This document shows, one piece after another, positions 7,537 to 15,005 of a stretch of DNA of 19,006 bases. The first letter of the stretch is position 1. Each line of letters opens with the position of its first letter. The notes beneath the pieces are model-generated. The model searched no databases. It saw nothing but the letters and a program-made list of their open reading frames with translations, and was not told the origin of the DNA. Both the position numbers and the translations under genes were made by a program. Source of the stretch: Thermoplasmata archaeon (lineage in GTDB: Archaea; Thermoplasmatota; Thermoplasmata; Thermoplasmatales; Thermoplasmataceae); assembly GCA_021799315.1 (NCBI GenBank), contig JAJZAR010000016.1:1-19006 (forward strand), read 5' to 3'.

Positions 7537-8211
7537 ATGAAAGTCACCAAAGTAATCTTTGTGGTTGTTTTTTCAATAATTTGCGTTTTTTTGATTGTAT
7601 CAGCGTCAAGCATTTATGCCTCCGCGGAAAATGATTTGAAAAATGTGGAAATGGCTTTTGAACATCTGGACGTATCAAACAGTACGGTATCTGCGGATTT
7701 CCAGGTTTCCGCACAGGACAGCAATGAACTACCATCCACACTCTCCATATTGAGCCACAATCTCACAGTTAATCCATATTCTAATACGATGCAAGATATT
7801 TTAATTCCTCTTAATATGACACACTTATCGTGCAGTGGTTGGCCTGTGAGTTCAGTACTTTTCTATGTAAAAGCCATCATATCTGAATTTATAGGAGGTA
7901 TAGGGATGGATAAAATTTCTAAAAACATTTCCACCCTTTTGCCGTCTATCTTTACCAAAACCAGTCTCACCCAAGGTAACTCAAATGATTCATACAACAT
8001 GGTACTGAATGATTTTATCACAATAGCTTCTAGCGTCCTCACCATAGGGATATATGAAGGGAGCAAATTCATGGGTAATCTCAGTGCCTCCTCCTCTTCA
8101 GGTATGATAGGGGGAAACACGACATTTTCTGGAATTCTAAACCAATCAGGATTAACCAGTCAGATGAGTAACATTTCCATAGAGATATTTGGTATGAAAA
8201 TAAAACTCTGA
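7537..8211 (+). CDS. Secreted or membrane-anchored protein of unknown function, rich in N-glycosylation sequons
   Basis: A 224-residue protein with a clear export signal: Lys2 and Lys5, a hydrophobic core at 6-26, and an AxA site (Ala28-Ser-Ala30) before Glu31. I chose ATG 7537, which starts the signal peptide, over a TTG 21 nt upstream. The mature part is rich in Ser, Thr and Asn and contains nine NxS/T sequons (NST, NLT, NMT, NIS, NDS, NLS, NTT, NQS, NIS), suggesting a heavily N-glycosylated extracellular protein. The part around residues 40-95 has an alternating β pattern with HNLTVNPYSN, faintly like LEA14-type β-sandwiches, but I do not recognise a family. It ends 1 nt from the stop of the convergent ThiF-like gene. 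Confidence 0.7.
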   Translation: MKVTKVIFVVVFSIICVFLIVSASSIYASAENDLKNVEMAFEHLDVSNSTVSADFQVSAQDSNELPSTLSILSHNLTVNPYSNTMQDILIPLNMTHLSCSGWPVSSVLFYVKAIISEFIGGIGMDKISKNISTLLPSIFTKTSLTQGNSNDSYNMVLNDFITIASSVLTIGIYEGSKFMGNLSASSSSGMIGGNTTFSGILNQSGLTSQMSNISIEIFGMKIKL

Positions 8212-8212
8212 A

Positions 8213-8977
8213 TCAGTACAGTTGTCTTCCAGTGATAGAATGTGATTCCAGGAGTTTAAAATCCCTAAATCCGCATACTCTGCAATGAGTGTCTTTTTTT
8301 ACCATGATTTTGGAGACATCTCTGCTAAGTGCGGATATCAAGTATAGGTCTTCATCCCATATATTGCGCTCCAGATAATCTGTAATAAATCTTGAAGTGT
8401 AAAGAGAAATTAACGATGGAATTTCAGGATCTACAGAATCTGAATGACACGCCATTGGGACCAATTTCCTTCCACCAGTGAGGCAATTGAGACATGATGT
8501 TTTATCAGGTATAATCAACTTTATTTCCCCCTGCGAGCCATGACTTGAACTGTAAATCCATGGTTTTCCACTCTTGACCGCATATTCGTTGATCAATTCT
8601 CTTGACCGAAAAGAATCGGTGGCATCCATGATAAAATCTACATCCCCAAGTAAATCGTTTATGTTAAAAGAATCAAGATAGGTATTGACGAAAACATTAT
8701 CTCCAGATCTCCCAAGAATCCCAAAAACATCTTCCAGAGCCTTAACTTTTGGTTTGCCGCAATAATTGGTTCCAGAAAGTGGCTGCCTTTCTGAATTGGA
8801 GGATTCAATAGTGTCTCCGTCAATCAACTTCACATTGTAGTTCATTCCTGAAAGAAGGAGAGCGGCCATCTGCCCGTTGCCTCCCAAACCTATAATTCCA
8901 ATTGTTTTCCTATTTTTCACCCGATGCCATGTATTTATGAATAAGTCATAAATATACGTTGCCTCTATTCTGTTCAT
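8213..8977 (-). CDS. ThiF/MoeB/E1-like adenylyltransferase-fold protein
   Basis: A 254-residue member of the ThiF/MoeB/UBA1 superfamily, which uses ATP to adenylate the C-terminal glycine of ubiquitin-like sulfur carriers. Visible are the nucleotide-binding loop GLGGNG (30-35), acidic DGD (53-55) followed by SNSERQ (60-65, the usual NxxRQ), DATDSF (118-123), and two zinc-type CxxC pairs (C162/C165 and C232/C235). Cys177 could be a catalytic or thiolation cysteine. No ubiquitin-like partner is encoded nearby, so sulfur transfer for thiamine, molybdopterin or tRNA, or protein modification, cannot be separated. The start is placed at ATG 8977, sharing CATG with the divergent reductase; another ATG at 9004 would overlap that gene by 29 nt. 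Confidence 0.88.
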   Translation of the reverse strand: MNRIEATYIYDLFINTWHRVKNRKTIGIIGLGGNGQMAALLLSGMNYNVKLIDGDTIESSNSERQPLSGTNYCGKPKVKALEDVFGILGRSGDNVFVNTYLDSFNINDLLGDVDFIMDATDSFRSRELINEYAVKSGKPWIYSSSHGSQGEIKLIIPDKTSCLNCLTGGRKLVPMACHSDSVDPEIPSLISLYTSRFITDYLERNIWDEDLYLISALSRDVSKIMVKKDTHCRVCGFRDFKLLESHSITGRQLY

Positions 8978-8978
8978 G
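8947..8978 (+). promoter_or_regulatory. Reductase promoter inside the ThiF-like gene; shared CATG start site
   Basis: CATAAATATACG at 8947-8958 is a TATA box about 20-29 nt before the reductase ATG at 8976, predicting a leaderless transcript. The box lies within the first codons of the oppositely oriented ThiF-like gene. The tetranucleotide CATG (8975-8978) supplies the start codon on both strands. Confidence 0.5.
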
Positions 8979-9989
8979 AAAGTTGCAGTATTAAACCATA
9001 TCAACCAGAATCTGGATATAGAGGAAAGAGAAATGCCGGTTCCTCACGAAAATGAGGTGATTGTGGAACAGAAAATCACCGGTATCTGCTTTAGAGATCT
9101 ATTGACTAGAGAAGGCTTCTTTCCAAGACTGAAAACACCAATCATTCCTGGTCATGAGTTATCAGGAACAATAATTGACATGGGAACAGGTGTCTATGGA
9201 TTTTCAAAAGGCGATAGGGTGACTTCTCTGATTTACAAGCCATGTGGAAGGTGCTTGAACTGCCAATCCGGTGATGAGAATCTATGCGAATATAAGCAGA
9301 CAATGGGAGAAACCATGGATGGCGCATATTCCAAGTACGTGAAAGTAGACCAGAGATGCCTTGTTAAGGTGCCAGATAATGTTGGGGACGAACTTGCTGC
9401 AATAGGTGCCTGCGTTACAGGTATGATCGTTCATGCAATTGATAGAGTTGGATTAATTTCAGAGGGAACAAAGATACTGATCACAGGAGCTGGAGGAGGA
9501 GTGGGTTCACACGCAATTCAGATTGCGAAAGCTTACGGTGCGGAAGTCATGGCAGTAACAAGTTCCCCATGGAAAAAGGAGGCACTCTATAAATTTGGTG
9601 CAGATCACGTGATCGACGCTGGAGAAGGTTTCAATAAAAGGGCCAAGGAGATCTGGAAAGATGGTGCAAATCTCGTTTTAGAAAATACCGGTGATGCTAC
9701 ATTCAACGAATCCTTCAGATCTATGGGCTTCGGTGGAAAGATGGTCATTGTGGGAAATCTCAATCCAACTTCAGTTCAATTGCCCATAGGCATACTGATA
9801 CTCAAAGGTAATTCCATAACAGGCAGCATATCTTCCACTCGGGCAGATGTAACAAAGGCACTGGTAATGTCATCCAAAGGAAAAATAAGTCCCGCAATCG
9901 CAGGAGAAGTGGAAATAGAAAAAATAAATGAAGCTTTTGAACAGATAAAAGCTAAAAAGAATCTCGGTAGAATTTTTATAAAATTTTAA
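8976..9989 (+). CDS. Zinc-containing MDR alcohol dehydrogenase-family reductase (acryloyl-CoA reductase-like)
   Basis: A 337-residue medium-chain dehydrogenase/reductase. Visible are Cys38 in the phrase GICFRDLL, GHE (59-61), the structural-zinc cysteines C90, C93, C96 and C104, and the nucleotide-binding loop GAGGGVG (171-177). After the second Rossmann strand there is TSSPWKK rather than an acidic residue, which favours NADPH. The CxRDLL...FPR...PGHE pattern and the absence of the usual second catalytic-zinc pattern resemble the archaeal acryloyl-CoA reductase/quinone-reductase-like branch (recalled from Sulfolobales enzymes) more than classical ethanol dehydrogenases. The substrate is not established. 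It ends 22 nt before the end of the convergent helicase-nuclease gene. Confidence 0.9.
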   Translation: MKVAVLNHINQNLDIEEREMPVPHENEVIVEQKITGICFRDLLTREGFFPRLKTPIIPGHELSGTIIDMGTGVYGFSKGDRVTSLIYKPCGRCLNCQSGDENLCEYKQTMGETMDGAYSKYVKVDQRCLVKVPDNVGDELAAIGACVTGMIVHAIDRVGLISEGTKILITGAGGGVGSHAIQIAKAYGAEVMAVTSSPWKKEALYKFGADHVIDAGEGFNKRAKEIWKDGANLVLENTGDATFNESFRSMGFGGKMVIVGNLNPTSVQLPIGILILKGNSITGSISSTRADVTKALVMSSKGKISPAIAGEVEIEKINEAFEQIKAKKNLGRIFIKF

Positions 9990-10011
9990 TAATACTACAA
10001 CCTGAAGGATA

Positions 10012-12723
10012 TCAGGAAGACTTATTCACCGCTTTCTGTTCGATCTCATCCTTCAGAATCTCCTGCATCTCCCTTATGAGCCTGCTTTCGCTGGATCTTA
10101 TCTGCATTATGTCTCCCGCAAAAATATCTATGGAATTTTTGTACTGAGAAAATTTACTCACCATGGACTTTATTTTTTCCAGACCTCTTTGAACAATAAC
10201 AGGATCGAATCTATCCCATTTCTTTCCGTAATCTCCCAGATTTACCTTTGTGTCTCTTAGAGCCAGATAGGAGATTTCAGATTCTATGGAATTTAGGTCC
10301 ACGCCCTGCACCAGACTGTATAATTTGGCATAGAGTGAAAGTTGAAGGGCATAATTCTGATCGGTCTTCTTAGATGTCTTGAAATCTACTATGACAGTCT
10401 TTGTTCCTCCAGATGCTTCGTACTCATACACACCGTCTATCCTTCCCTCTACAGTGAGAGTGGATTTCATTTCCGGGAAGACCTCATCCACTCTCTTCTT
10501 CATAATGAGTTCTGAGCCTTTCCACTTACCTTTCAATTCTCCCTTTATATATCTATCATATGACATGAAATTTGCCCAAGTTTTCATGTCCTTCTCATCC
10601 GTGAGCAGAGATGGAGAATTATGGTTTTTGATATACTCCTCTATTAAAGCATGAATATTTGTCCCAAACGTAAGAGCCGTTGTTCGAAACTGTATCCCAA
10701 GTATATACGATTCAATGAAGTCCTCCAGTCTTTCAGTTTTCTGAAGCATTGTATAGCTCAGCTTGTTAAGCTTTGATAATTTTTTTTCCATGAAAGCCAT
10801 GAGCCATGGATCATGAACCTCCCTGCTTGATGATACAGTTAGCAGGTCTTTCATCGAAACAAATTCATTATTTCCCCTTTCCGGAGAAAATGTTCTTACA
10901 GCTATGGGCTCTAATTGGAATCGATTCAGATTGTCATTTTGGCAGATAATGGTAAGGGAACCCTTCGTCCTTGTCATGGCCACAAAATCGATTCTGCATT
11001 CTTCCTCTGTTCTCTGCTCAAGTCCATAATCAACATGAATCTGGTACGTAATAGAACCTGTGACCATATCAATGGCACTCACTGAGCGCCTCTTCTGTAC
11101 TAGGGGGACATATATGACATGATCAAACTCAAGCCCCTTAGCTTTGTGAACGGTTATTATCGATATATTTTCTGTGATATCCTCAACATTTTCATAATTA
11201 TTTTCCTGCATGATATAGTCCGTTATCTCCTGCAGGCCGGTATCAGGGCTTTTTTTAACTCTTTCAAGAAAATAAGGTATGGAGTTGTATACCTCCACTG
11301 CAGTTTCCACACATGCCTGACCAAATTTCACAGAAACGGGAAGTATATAGTCTTTGAATAGACTGCGTAATTCAGTTAGATTCTTTCCGTATACCTTTCT
11401 GCATTTCTGAATTTTTTCAGGTAGAAATTCCGTTGGATTACTGGCAAATCTCATTTTATCCACTATTTCCACGGCATCTTTCAGATCAACTTCAGAAAAT
11501 CTGGAATACAACATAGGGATGAGATCACTCTGACCACCAAAAATGCCACCTACAAAACTGGCTATATCCTCTCTCCATTCCTGATTGCCCTTTGTTCCTG
11601 ACACTTTCTGATGTTTCACACTCTTTTCCGTCAGAAAGGATGAAAATGCATTTGCCTGAGAATTGGTCCTGACAATTATGCTTACAGTTTCAGATTCTTT
11701 GAACGACTTCAGTTTCTGCAACACCGCCTCTTCAATCTCAGACTGATCCTTGCATTTCAGAATTTCCAACGGTGATTTTCCTCCCCTGTGACTCTTGAAT
11801 TTTAAGAGTTCATCACTTAACCCCTGTTTCGTATTTGCTGTATAAAAATTCCTGCAATATTCCATAACATTTTCGGTCAATCTTCTGGTGCCTTCCATAA
11901 ACTGGTTTTCTATATCTCTTTCTTCTTTCATTTGCAGCAGCGACTTTACATCCCCACCCTGAAAACCAAATATTGCCTGCTTCATGTCACCAACGGCATA
12001 GATGCTGTTCGCAACATATTTCACAAGATCATATTCAATGCCGCTCATGTCCTGGACTTCATCTATAAACACCCGCTCGTATTTTCTGGAATAGTTTTTC
12101 ACAATGTCTATGGCTTGAAGTAATTGGTCATTGTAATCCAGTTCATCTTTCATTTTAGATTTTTCATAGTCAGAAAATATATTGACAAAACCCTCAGCAA
12201 GGGAAAGCATCTCATCCCTGGAATATCCATTAACGCCCATGCCTTTACCGTATTGATCTTTTATGTAGGCTTTCATGGCATCAACATCAATTGAGTCTGG
12301 AAGGATTCCGAAGCTCTTGAGAAATCTTATGGCATTGGTTATTTGACCTACGTTTACAATGGTAGGATAGTCCTTCAAAAGAACAGAAATATCATAATTC
12401 ATTATGCTTCGTTCACGCAGTGATCTTGAGATAGCATATCGCATGAGCCTTTCTGGGATAGGCTTAGATTTCCCGCGTCTTTCAACTATTATGGAGTTTG
12501 CAAAGCCATGAAATGTCATAACCTCAGGAATTTTTCTAGCATCAGATAATCTTTTGGCGATGGCTTCTTCCATATGGTCTCGTGCCTTCTTTGTGAATGT
12601 GAGGCAGATAACATTCTCGGGATTTTGTCCACTGTTAATTAATTCAGCGACCTCTGTGGAAAGGGCATAGGTCTTACCTGAACCTGGATTGGCGGAAACG
12701 AGAACGTTTTTAGTGTTTTCCAT
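10012..12723 (-). CDS. AddA-like UvrD-superfamily DNA helicase fused to a RecB-type PD-(D/E)XK nuclease
   Basis: A 903-residue SF1A helicase-nuclease. Helicase motifs seen: Walker A ANPGSGKT (Lys17), motif II DEVQD (221-225), motif III GDMKQAIFGFQGG (245-257), the HKAKGLEFDHV motif (from His526) and an Arg-containing motif VI, FVAMTRTKG (about 578-586). The C-terminal nuclease has the full RecB-family set: His691 (GTNIHALIEE), Asp763 (GRID), Asp780 and Lys782 (VDFKT) and Gln794 (QLSLYAKL). No Fe-S cysteine set is visible. It probably unwinds and resects DNA ends in repair or degrades foreign DNA. It has its own TATA-like box (12737-12753) and probably a leaderless mRNA, and is divergent from the kinase of the TerY-P triad, 166 nt away. 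Confidence 0.93.
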   Translation of the reverse strand: MENTKNVLVSANPGSGKTYALSTEVAELINSGQNPENVICLTFTKKARDHMEEAIAKRLSDARKIPEVMTFHGFANSIIVERRGKSKPIPERLMRYAISRSLRERSIMNYDISVLLKDYPTIVNVGQITNAIRFLKSFGILPDSIDVDAMKAYIKDQYGKGMGVNGYSRDEMLSLAEGFVNIFSDYEKSKMKDELDYNDQLLQAIDIVKNYSRKYERVFIDEVQDMSGIEYDLVKYVANSIYAVGDMKQAIFGFQGGDVKSLLQMKEERDIENQFMEGTRRLTENVMEYCRNFYTANTKQGLSDELLKFKSHRGGKSPLEILKCKDQSEIEEAVLQKLKSFKESETVSIIVRTNSQANAFSSFLTEKSVKHQKVSGTKGNQEWREDIASFVGGIFGGQSDLIPMLYSRFSEVDLKDAVEIVDKMRFASNPTEFLPEKIQKCRKVYGKNLTELRSLFKDYILPVSVKFGQACVETAVEVYNSIPYFLERVKKSPDTGLQEITDYIMQENNYENVEDITENISIITVHKAKGLEFDHVIYVPLVQKRRSVSAIDMVTGSITYQIHVDYGLEQRTEEECRIDFVAMTRTKGSLTIICQNDNLNRFQLEPIAVRTFSPERGNNEFVSMKDLLTVSSSREVHDPWLMAFMEKKLSKLNKLSYTMLQKTERLEDFIESYILGIQFRTTALTFGTNIHALIEEYIKNHNSPSLLTDEKDMKTWANFMSYDRYIKGELKGKWKGSELIMKKRVDEVFPEMKSTLTVEGRIDGVYEYEASGGTKTVIVDFKTSKKTDQNYALQLSLYAKLYSLVQGVDLNSIESEISYLALRDTKVNLGDYGKKWDRFDPVIVQRGLEKIKSMVSKFSQYKNSIDIFAGDIMQIRSSESRLIREMQEILKDEIEQKAVNKSS

Positions 12724-12736
12724 GCAAGCCTATTCA

Positions 12737-12753
12737 TATTTTTAATTAAAAAC
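12737..12753 (-). promoter_or_regulatory. TATA box of the helicase-nuclease gene
   Basis: The minus strand reads TTTTTAATTAAAAATATG, about 14-30 nt before the ATG at 12723. A transcript start at or near the ATG is expected. It lies in the 166-nt divergent region shared with the kinase promoter. Confidence 0.45.
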
Positions 12754-12804
12754 TTACTGTGCATTATTGTTATTTCGTCGAAAATAAATGCGACATGGAA
12801 ACTG

Positions 12805-12883
12805 TTAATTATAAAGGATTATATGGTATGAAAATAATTGGAATCAAATAAAGATGAAGATTTCAAATCATATGATGTGGTGA
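12805..12883 (+). promoter_or_regulatory. Kinase promoter, leader and ribosome binding site
   Basis: TTAATTATAAAG at 12805-12816 is the likely TATA box, giving a leader of about 50 nt. GGTGA at 12879-12883 matches the archaeal anti-Shine-Dalgarno and ends 6 nt before GTG 12890, which settles that non-ATG start. A 9-codon mini-ORF (12854-12883, MKISNHMMW) ends with its TGA inside this ribosome site. Confidence 0.5.
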
Positions 12884-12889
12884 AAAATA

Positions 12890-14311
12890 GTGGGATTTCT
12901 GGAAGATAGAAGGAAGAAAAGATATGCGGGAACAGCTCCAAGAATAGGTGATGTAATATCCAGTTACGATTCAGAAAACAACGTTCTTACCATAAGAATT
13001 ATACCCACCATAAGGAGATATATACAGAGAATTGAGGTAACAGTGAGAGATTACAAATTGAGGGATCAGGTCTTCAAGCTTAAGAAAAGGAATGGTAATT
13101 TCACTCTTATTTTAGATGCTTTTCTGGACAAGGATTATAGTTTTTCTTTTTACCTGATGGGGAAAGACGGGAAATACGAAAGAGTTGAAAGGACCATGGA
13201 AGAGATCAGGAAATCCATAGTAAACGATCCTGTGGTCCAGGATGTCACGAAAACAAAAGAAAAAACAAACAAAATCAAAGAAAAGCCAAAAAAGGAAGTT
13301 GCAGAAAAAATCAAAACTGCCCCCAAAGTAAATGCTAACAAGCCTGATGTAAGTAGTACCAAAAATACAGCAACCCAGGAATTTGTACCTGTTCGAAGAG
13401 CCTGGCCCACCTCGTCACAATATGCACAATCCTTGCAGAACCCTTCCTTCAGCATTTCGAAATCCTGTGATCCTTTGTCGAATATAGAGTTTCTAAAAAA
13501 TCCAAATGTCAATTATCCAAGTATCATTCACGGGGCAGGAAACTTCGGGATAGTATTCAAATATGTAAAAAATAAGAATCAGAACGCACTGAAATGCTTC
13601 ACCAGGGGAAGCCCGAATATACAGAAAAGATATTATGAGGTAAGCAAGGCTATTGGAAATAATAATGTCCCATCAATGATTCCATTACAATTCTTTCCTG
13701 ACTCCATACGAGTTATGAACAAACCTAAGGAGTTTTTCCCCAGTGTTTCCATGGGATGGGTTAATGGGCAAACACTTAACACTTTTGTTGTGGACAATCT
13801 ATCCAAGCCAGATAAATTAAGGATTGCAGCAAAGAATCTTGTAGATAGCGTCATATCAATGCAGGCCAGCCAGATTGCGCATGGTGACCTTTCTTCCGAT
13901 AATGTTATAGTGGAAAAAAATGGCACAATTCACCTCATTGACTATGATGGCATGTATGTGCCAGCTCTAGAAAAGTTGGGTTCGGAAGAGTTGGGTCATG
14001 AATCCTACCAACACCCAAATAGAGGGAGATATTACGGAGTGAAGCTGGATAATTTTTCAATTCTAGTAATTTATTCCAGCCTTATGGCCCTTATTAAAAA
14101 CTCTGCTTACTGGAAATACAATCAAAATGATCCAGATAAGATGTTATTTGAGATCTCTGATTATGTGGAGCCTTCAAAATCATCCATATTAAAGTCTCTG
14201 AAAGCTGAAGGTGGAAAATTGAAAAAGCTTGCCACTCTTATTGAAGACTTTGCATCACAGACTCCTGACTGGGATGGATTTGATCCTAAGAACCTTATTA
14301 AAATGAAATAA
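12890..14311 (+). CDS. Protein kinase of a TerY-P triad (YegI-like), with an N-terminal β-rich domain
   Basis: A 473-residue soluble protein. Residues 18-105 form an unrecognised β-rich domain. Residues 115-165 are a Lys-rich linker. Residues 172-470 hold a Ser/Thr-type kinase domain introduced by WPTSSQYAQSLQNPSF, a lead-in I associate with YegI-type kinases. Catalytic elements are intact: glycine loop HGAGNFGIV (214-222), Lys235, Glu250, HGDLSSDN with catalytic Asp333 and Asn338, and metal-binding Asp351 in DYDG, then YQHPNR in place of the APE segment and DNFS (387-390). It starts with GTG supported by GGTGA. Its 3' end overlaps the convergent PP2C gene by 14 nt. With that phosphatase and the vWA protein it forms the kinase arm of the triad. 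The substrate is unknown. Confidence 0.9.
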   Translation: MGFLEDRRKKRYAGTAPRIGDVISSYDSENNVLTIRIIPTIRRYIQRIEVTVRDYKLRDQVFKLKKRNGNFTLILDAFLDKDYSFSFYLMGKDGKYERVERTMEEIRKSIVNDPVVQDVTKTKEKTNKIKEKPKKEVAEKIKTAPKVNANKPDVSSTKNTATQEFVPVRRAWPTSSQYAQSLQNPSFSISKSCDPLSNIEFLKNPNVNYPSIIHGAGNFGIVFKYVKNKNQNALKCFTRGSPNIQKRYYEVSKAIGNNNVPSMIPLQFFPDSIRVMNKPKEFFPSVSMGWVNGQTLNTFVVDNLSKPDKLRIAAKNLVDSVISMQASQIAHGDLSSDNVIVEKNGTIHLIDYDGMYVPALEKLGSEELGHESYQHPNRGRYYGVKLDNFSILVIYSSLMALIKNSAYWKYNQNDPDKMLFEISDYVEPSKSSILKSLKAEGGKLKKLATLIEDFASQTPDWDGFDPKNLIKMK

Positions 14312-15005
14312 GAACGCCAGAAACATCGTCATTTTTCATCTGACCATTACTTCTGAGTTCATCGAAATAACTCTGGCTCTCGTAATTCTTCTTAATTTCT
14401 GGGAGTACTGAAATACCCTGTTCCATGATGAATTTTGACATTGCATCGGTAGCAATTATAATGTCTGAGACGCCTGAAAGGTCAAAATTTGTCGTTAAGA
14501 TCTTGACCTTTGCATCGTATTCCTTATTTTGAAGAGGGTTGCCATAACCAGACCAGATAAGTCCGGGATGCACTCCAAATTCTTTGGGTTCTTTCAGTGG
14601 GAAGGATTCAAAAGAATCTCCCCGATTTAGAAAGAGGCAACAATCACCAACAGCAAAACAATCCATGCTAGAATTATCATTTAACTGGATGCCCAAAAAG
14701 GTGCTGTACGCGCCTCGTACTGCCTTGTTTTTAACATTCCACTTGAGAGCCTTCCATGGAACTTTATTCAGCCAAATTTCTCTAGACTCGTCTAGGAAAC
14801 TCTTTAATTCCTCACTATCAGTTAGATTGGGGCTTTTCACAACAAAGTTTTCAGATAATACAGATGCCCATTGCCCGGAAAAAATGGAATCGCTGGCTCC
14901 ATCGCATATGGCAAATCTATTTGCTTCCGTATTGTAATGGAATGCGTCCTCACTCTCTGTGGGACCATTCCCAACTTTTGGAAAGTTCCATGAACAGATT
15001 TCCAT
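14298..15005 (-). CDS. PP2C-family protein phosphatase of the TerY-P triad (PphC-like)
   Basis: A 235-residue PPM/PP2C phosphatase, short for the family and with no extra domain. Motifs: SEDAF (18-22, in place of the usual NQD), CDGAS with metal ligands Asp35-Gly36, AVGDCC (118-123), ATDAMS (185-190, TDA rather than TDG but with Asp187 kept) and NDDVSG (225-230, Asp227 expected to bind metal). The main metal-binding acids are present, so activity is expected. It starts on the last base of the vWA gene stop (TAATG), so the two are co-translated, and it converges on the kinase gene with a 14-nt coding overlap. It should remove phosphates placed by the neighbouring kinase, as PphC does to YegI in E. 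coli. Confidence 0.88.
   Translation of the reverse strand: MEICSWNFPKVGNGPTESEDAFHYNTEANRFAICDGASDSIFSGQWASVLSENFVVKSPNLTDSEELKSFLDESREIWLNKVPWKALKWNVKNKAVRGAYSTFLGIQLNDNSSMDCFAVGDCCLFLNRGDSFESFPLKEPKEFGVHPGLIWSGYGNPLQNKEYDAKVKILTTNFDLSGVSDIIIATDAMSKFIMEQGISVLPEIKKNYESQSYFDELRSNGQMKNDDVSGVLISF

Noticed and set aside
8978..9004. Longer ThiF-like protein starting at ATG 9004
   Set aside because: It would overlap the divergent reductase by 29 nt and lacks a suitable TATA box; ATG 8977 already leaves an ordinary N-terminal extension.
13150..13512. Minus-strand ORF opposite the Lys-rich linker of the kinase
   Set aside because: It is Phe/Ser-rich, the expected antisense of Lys-rich coding sequence, with no start signal.
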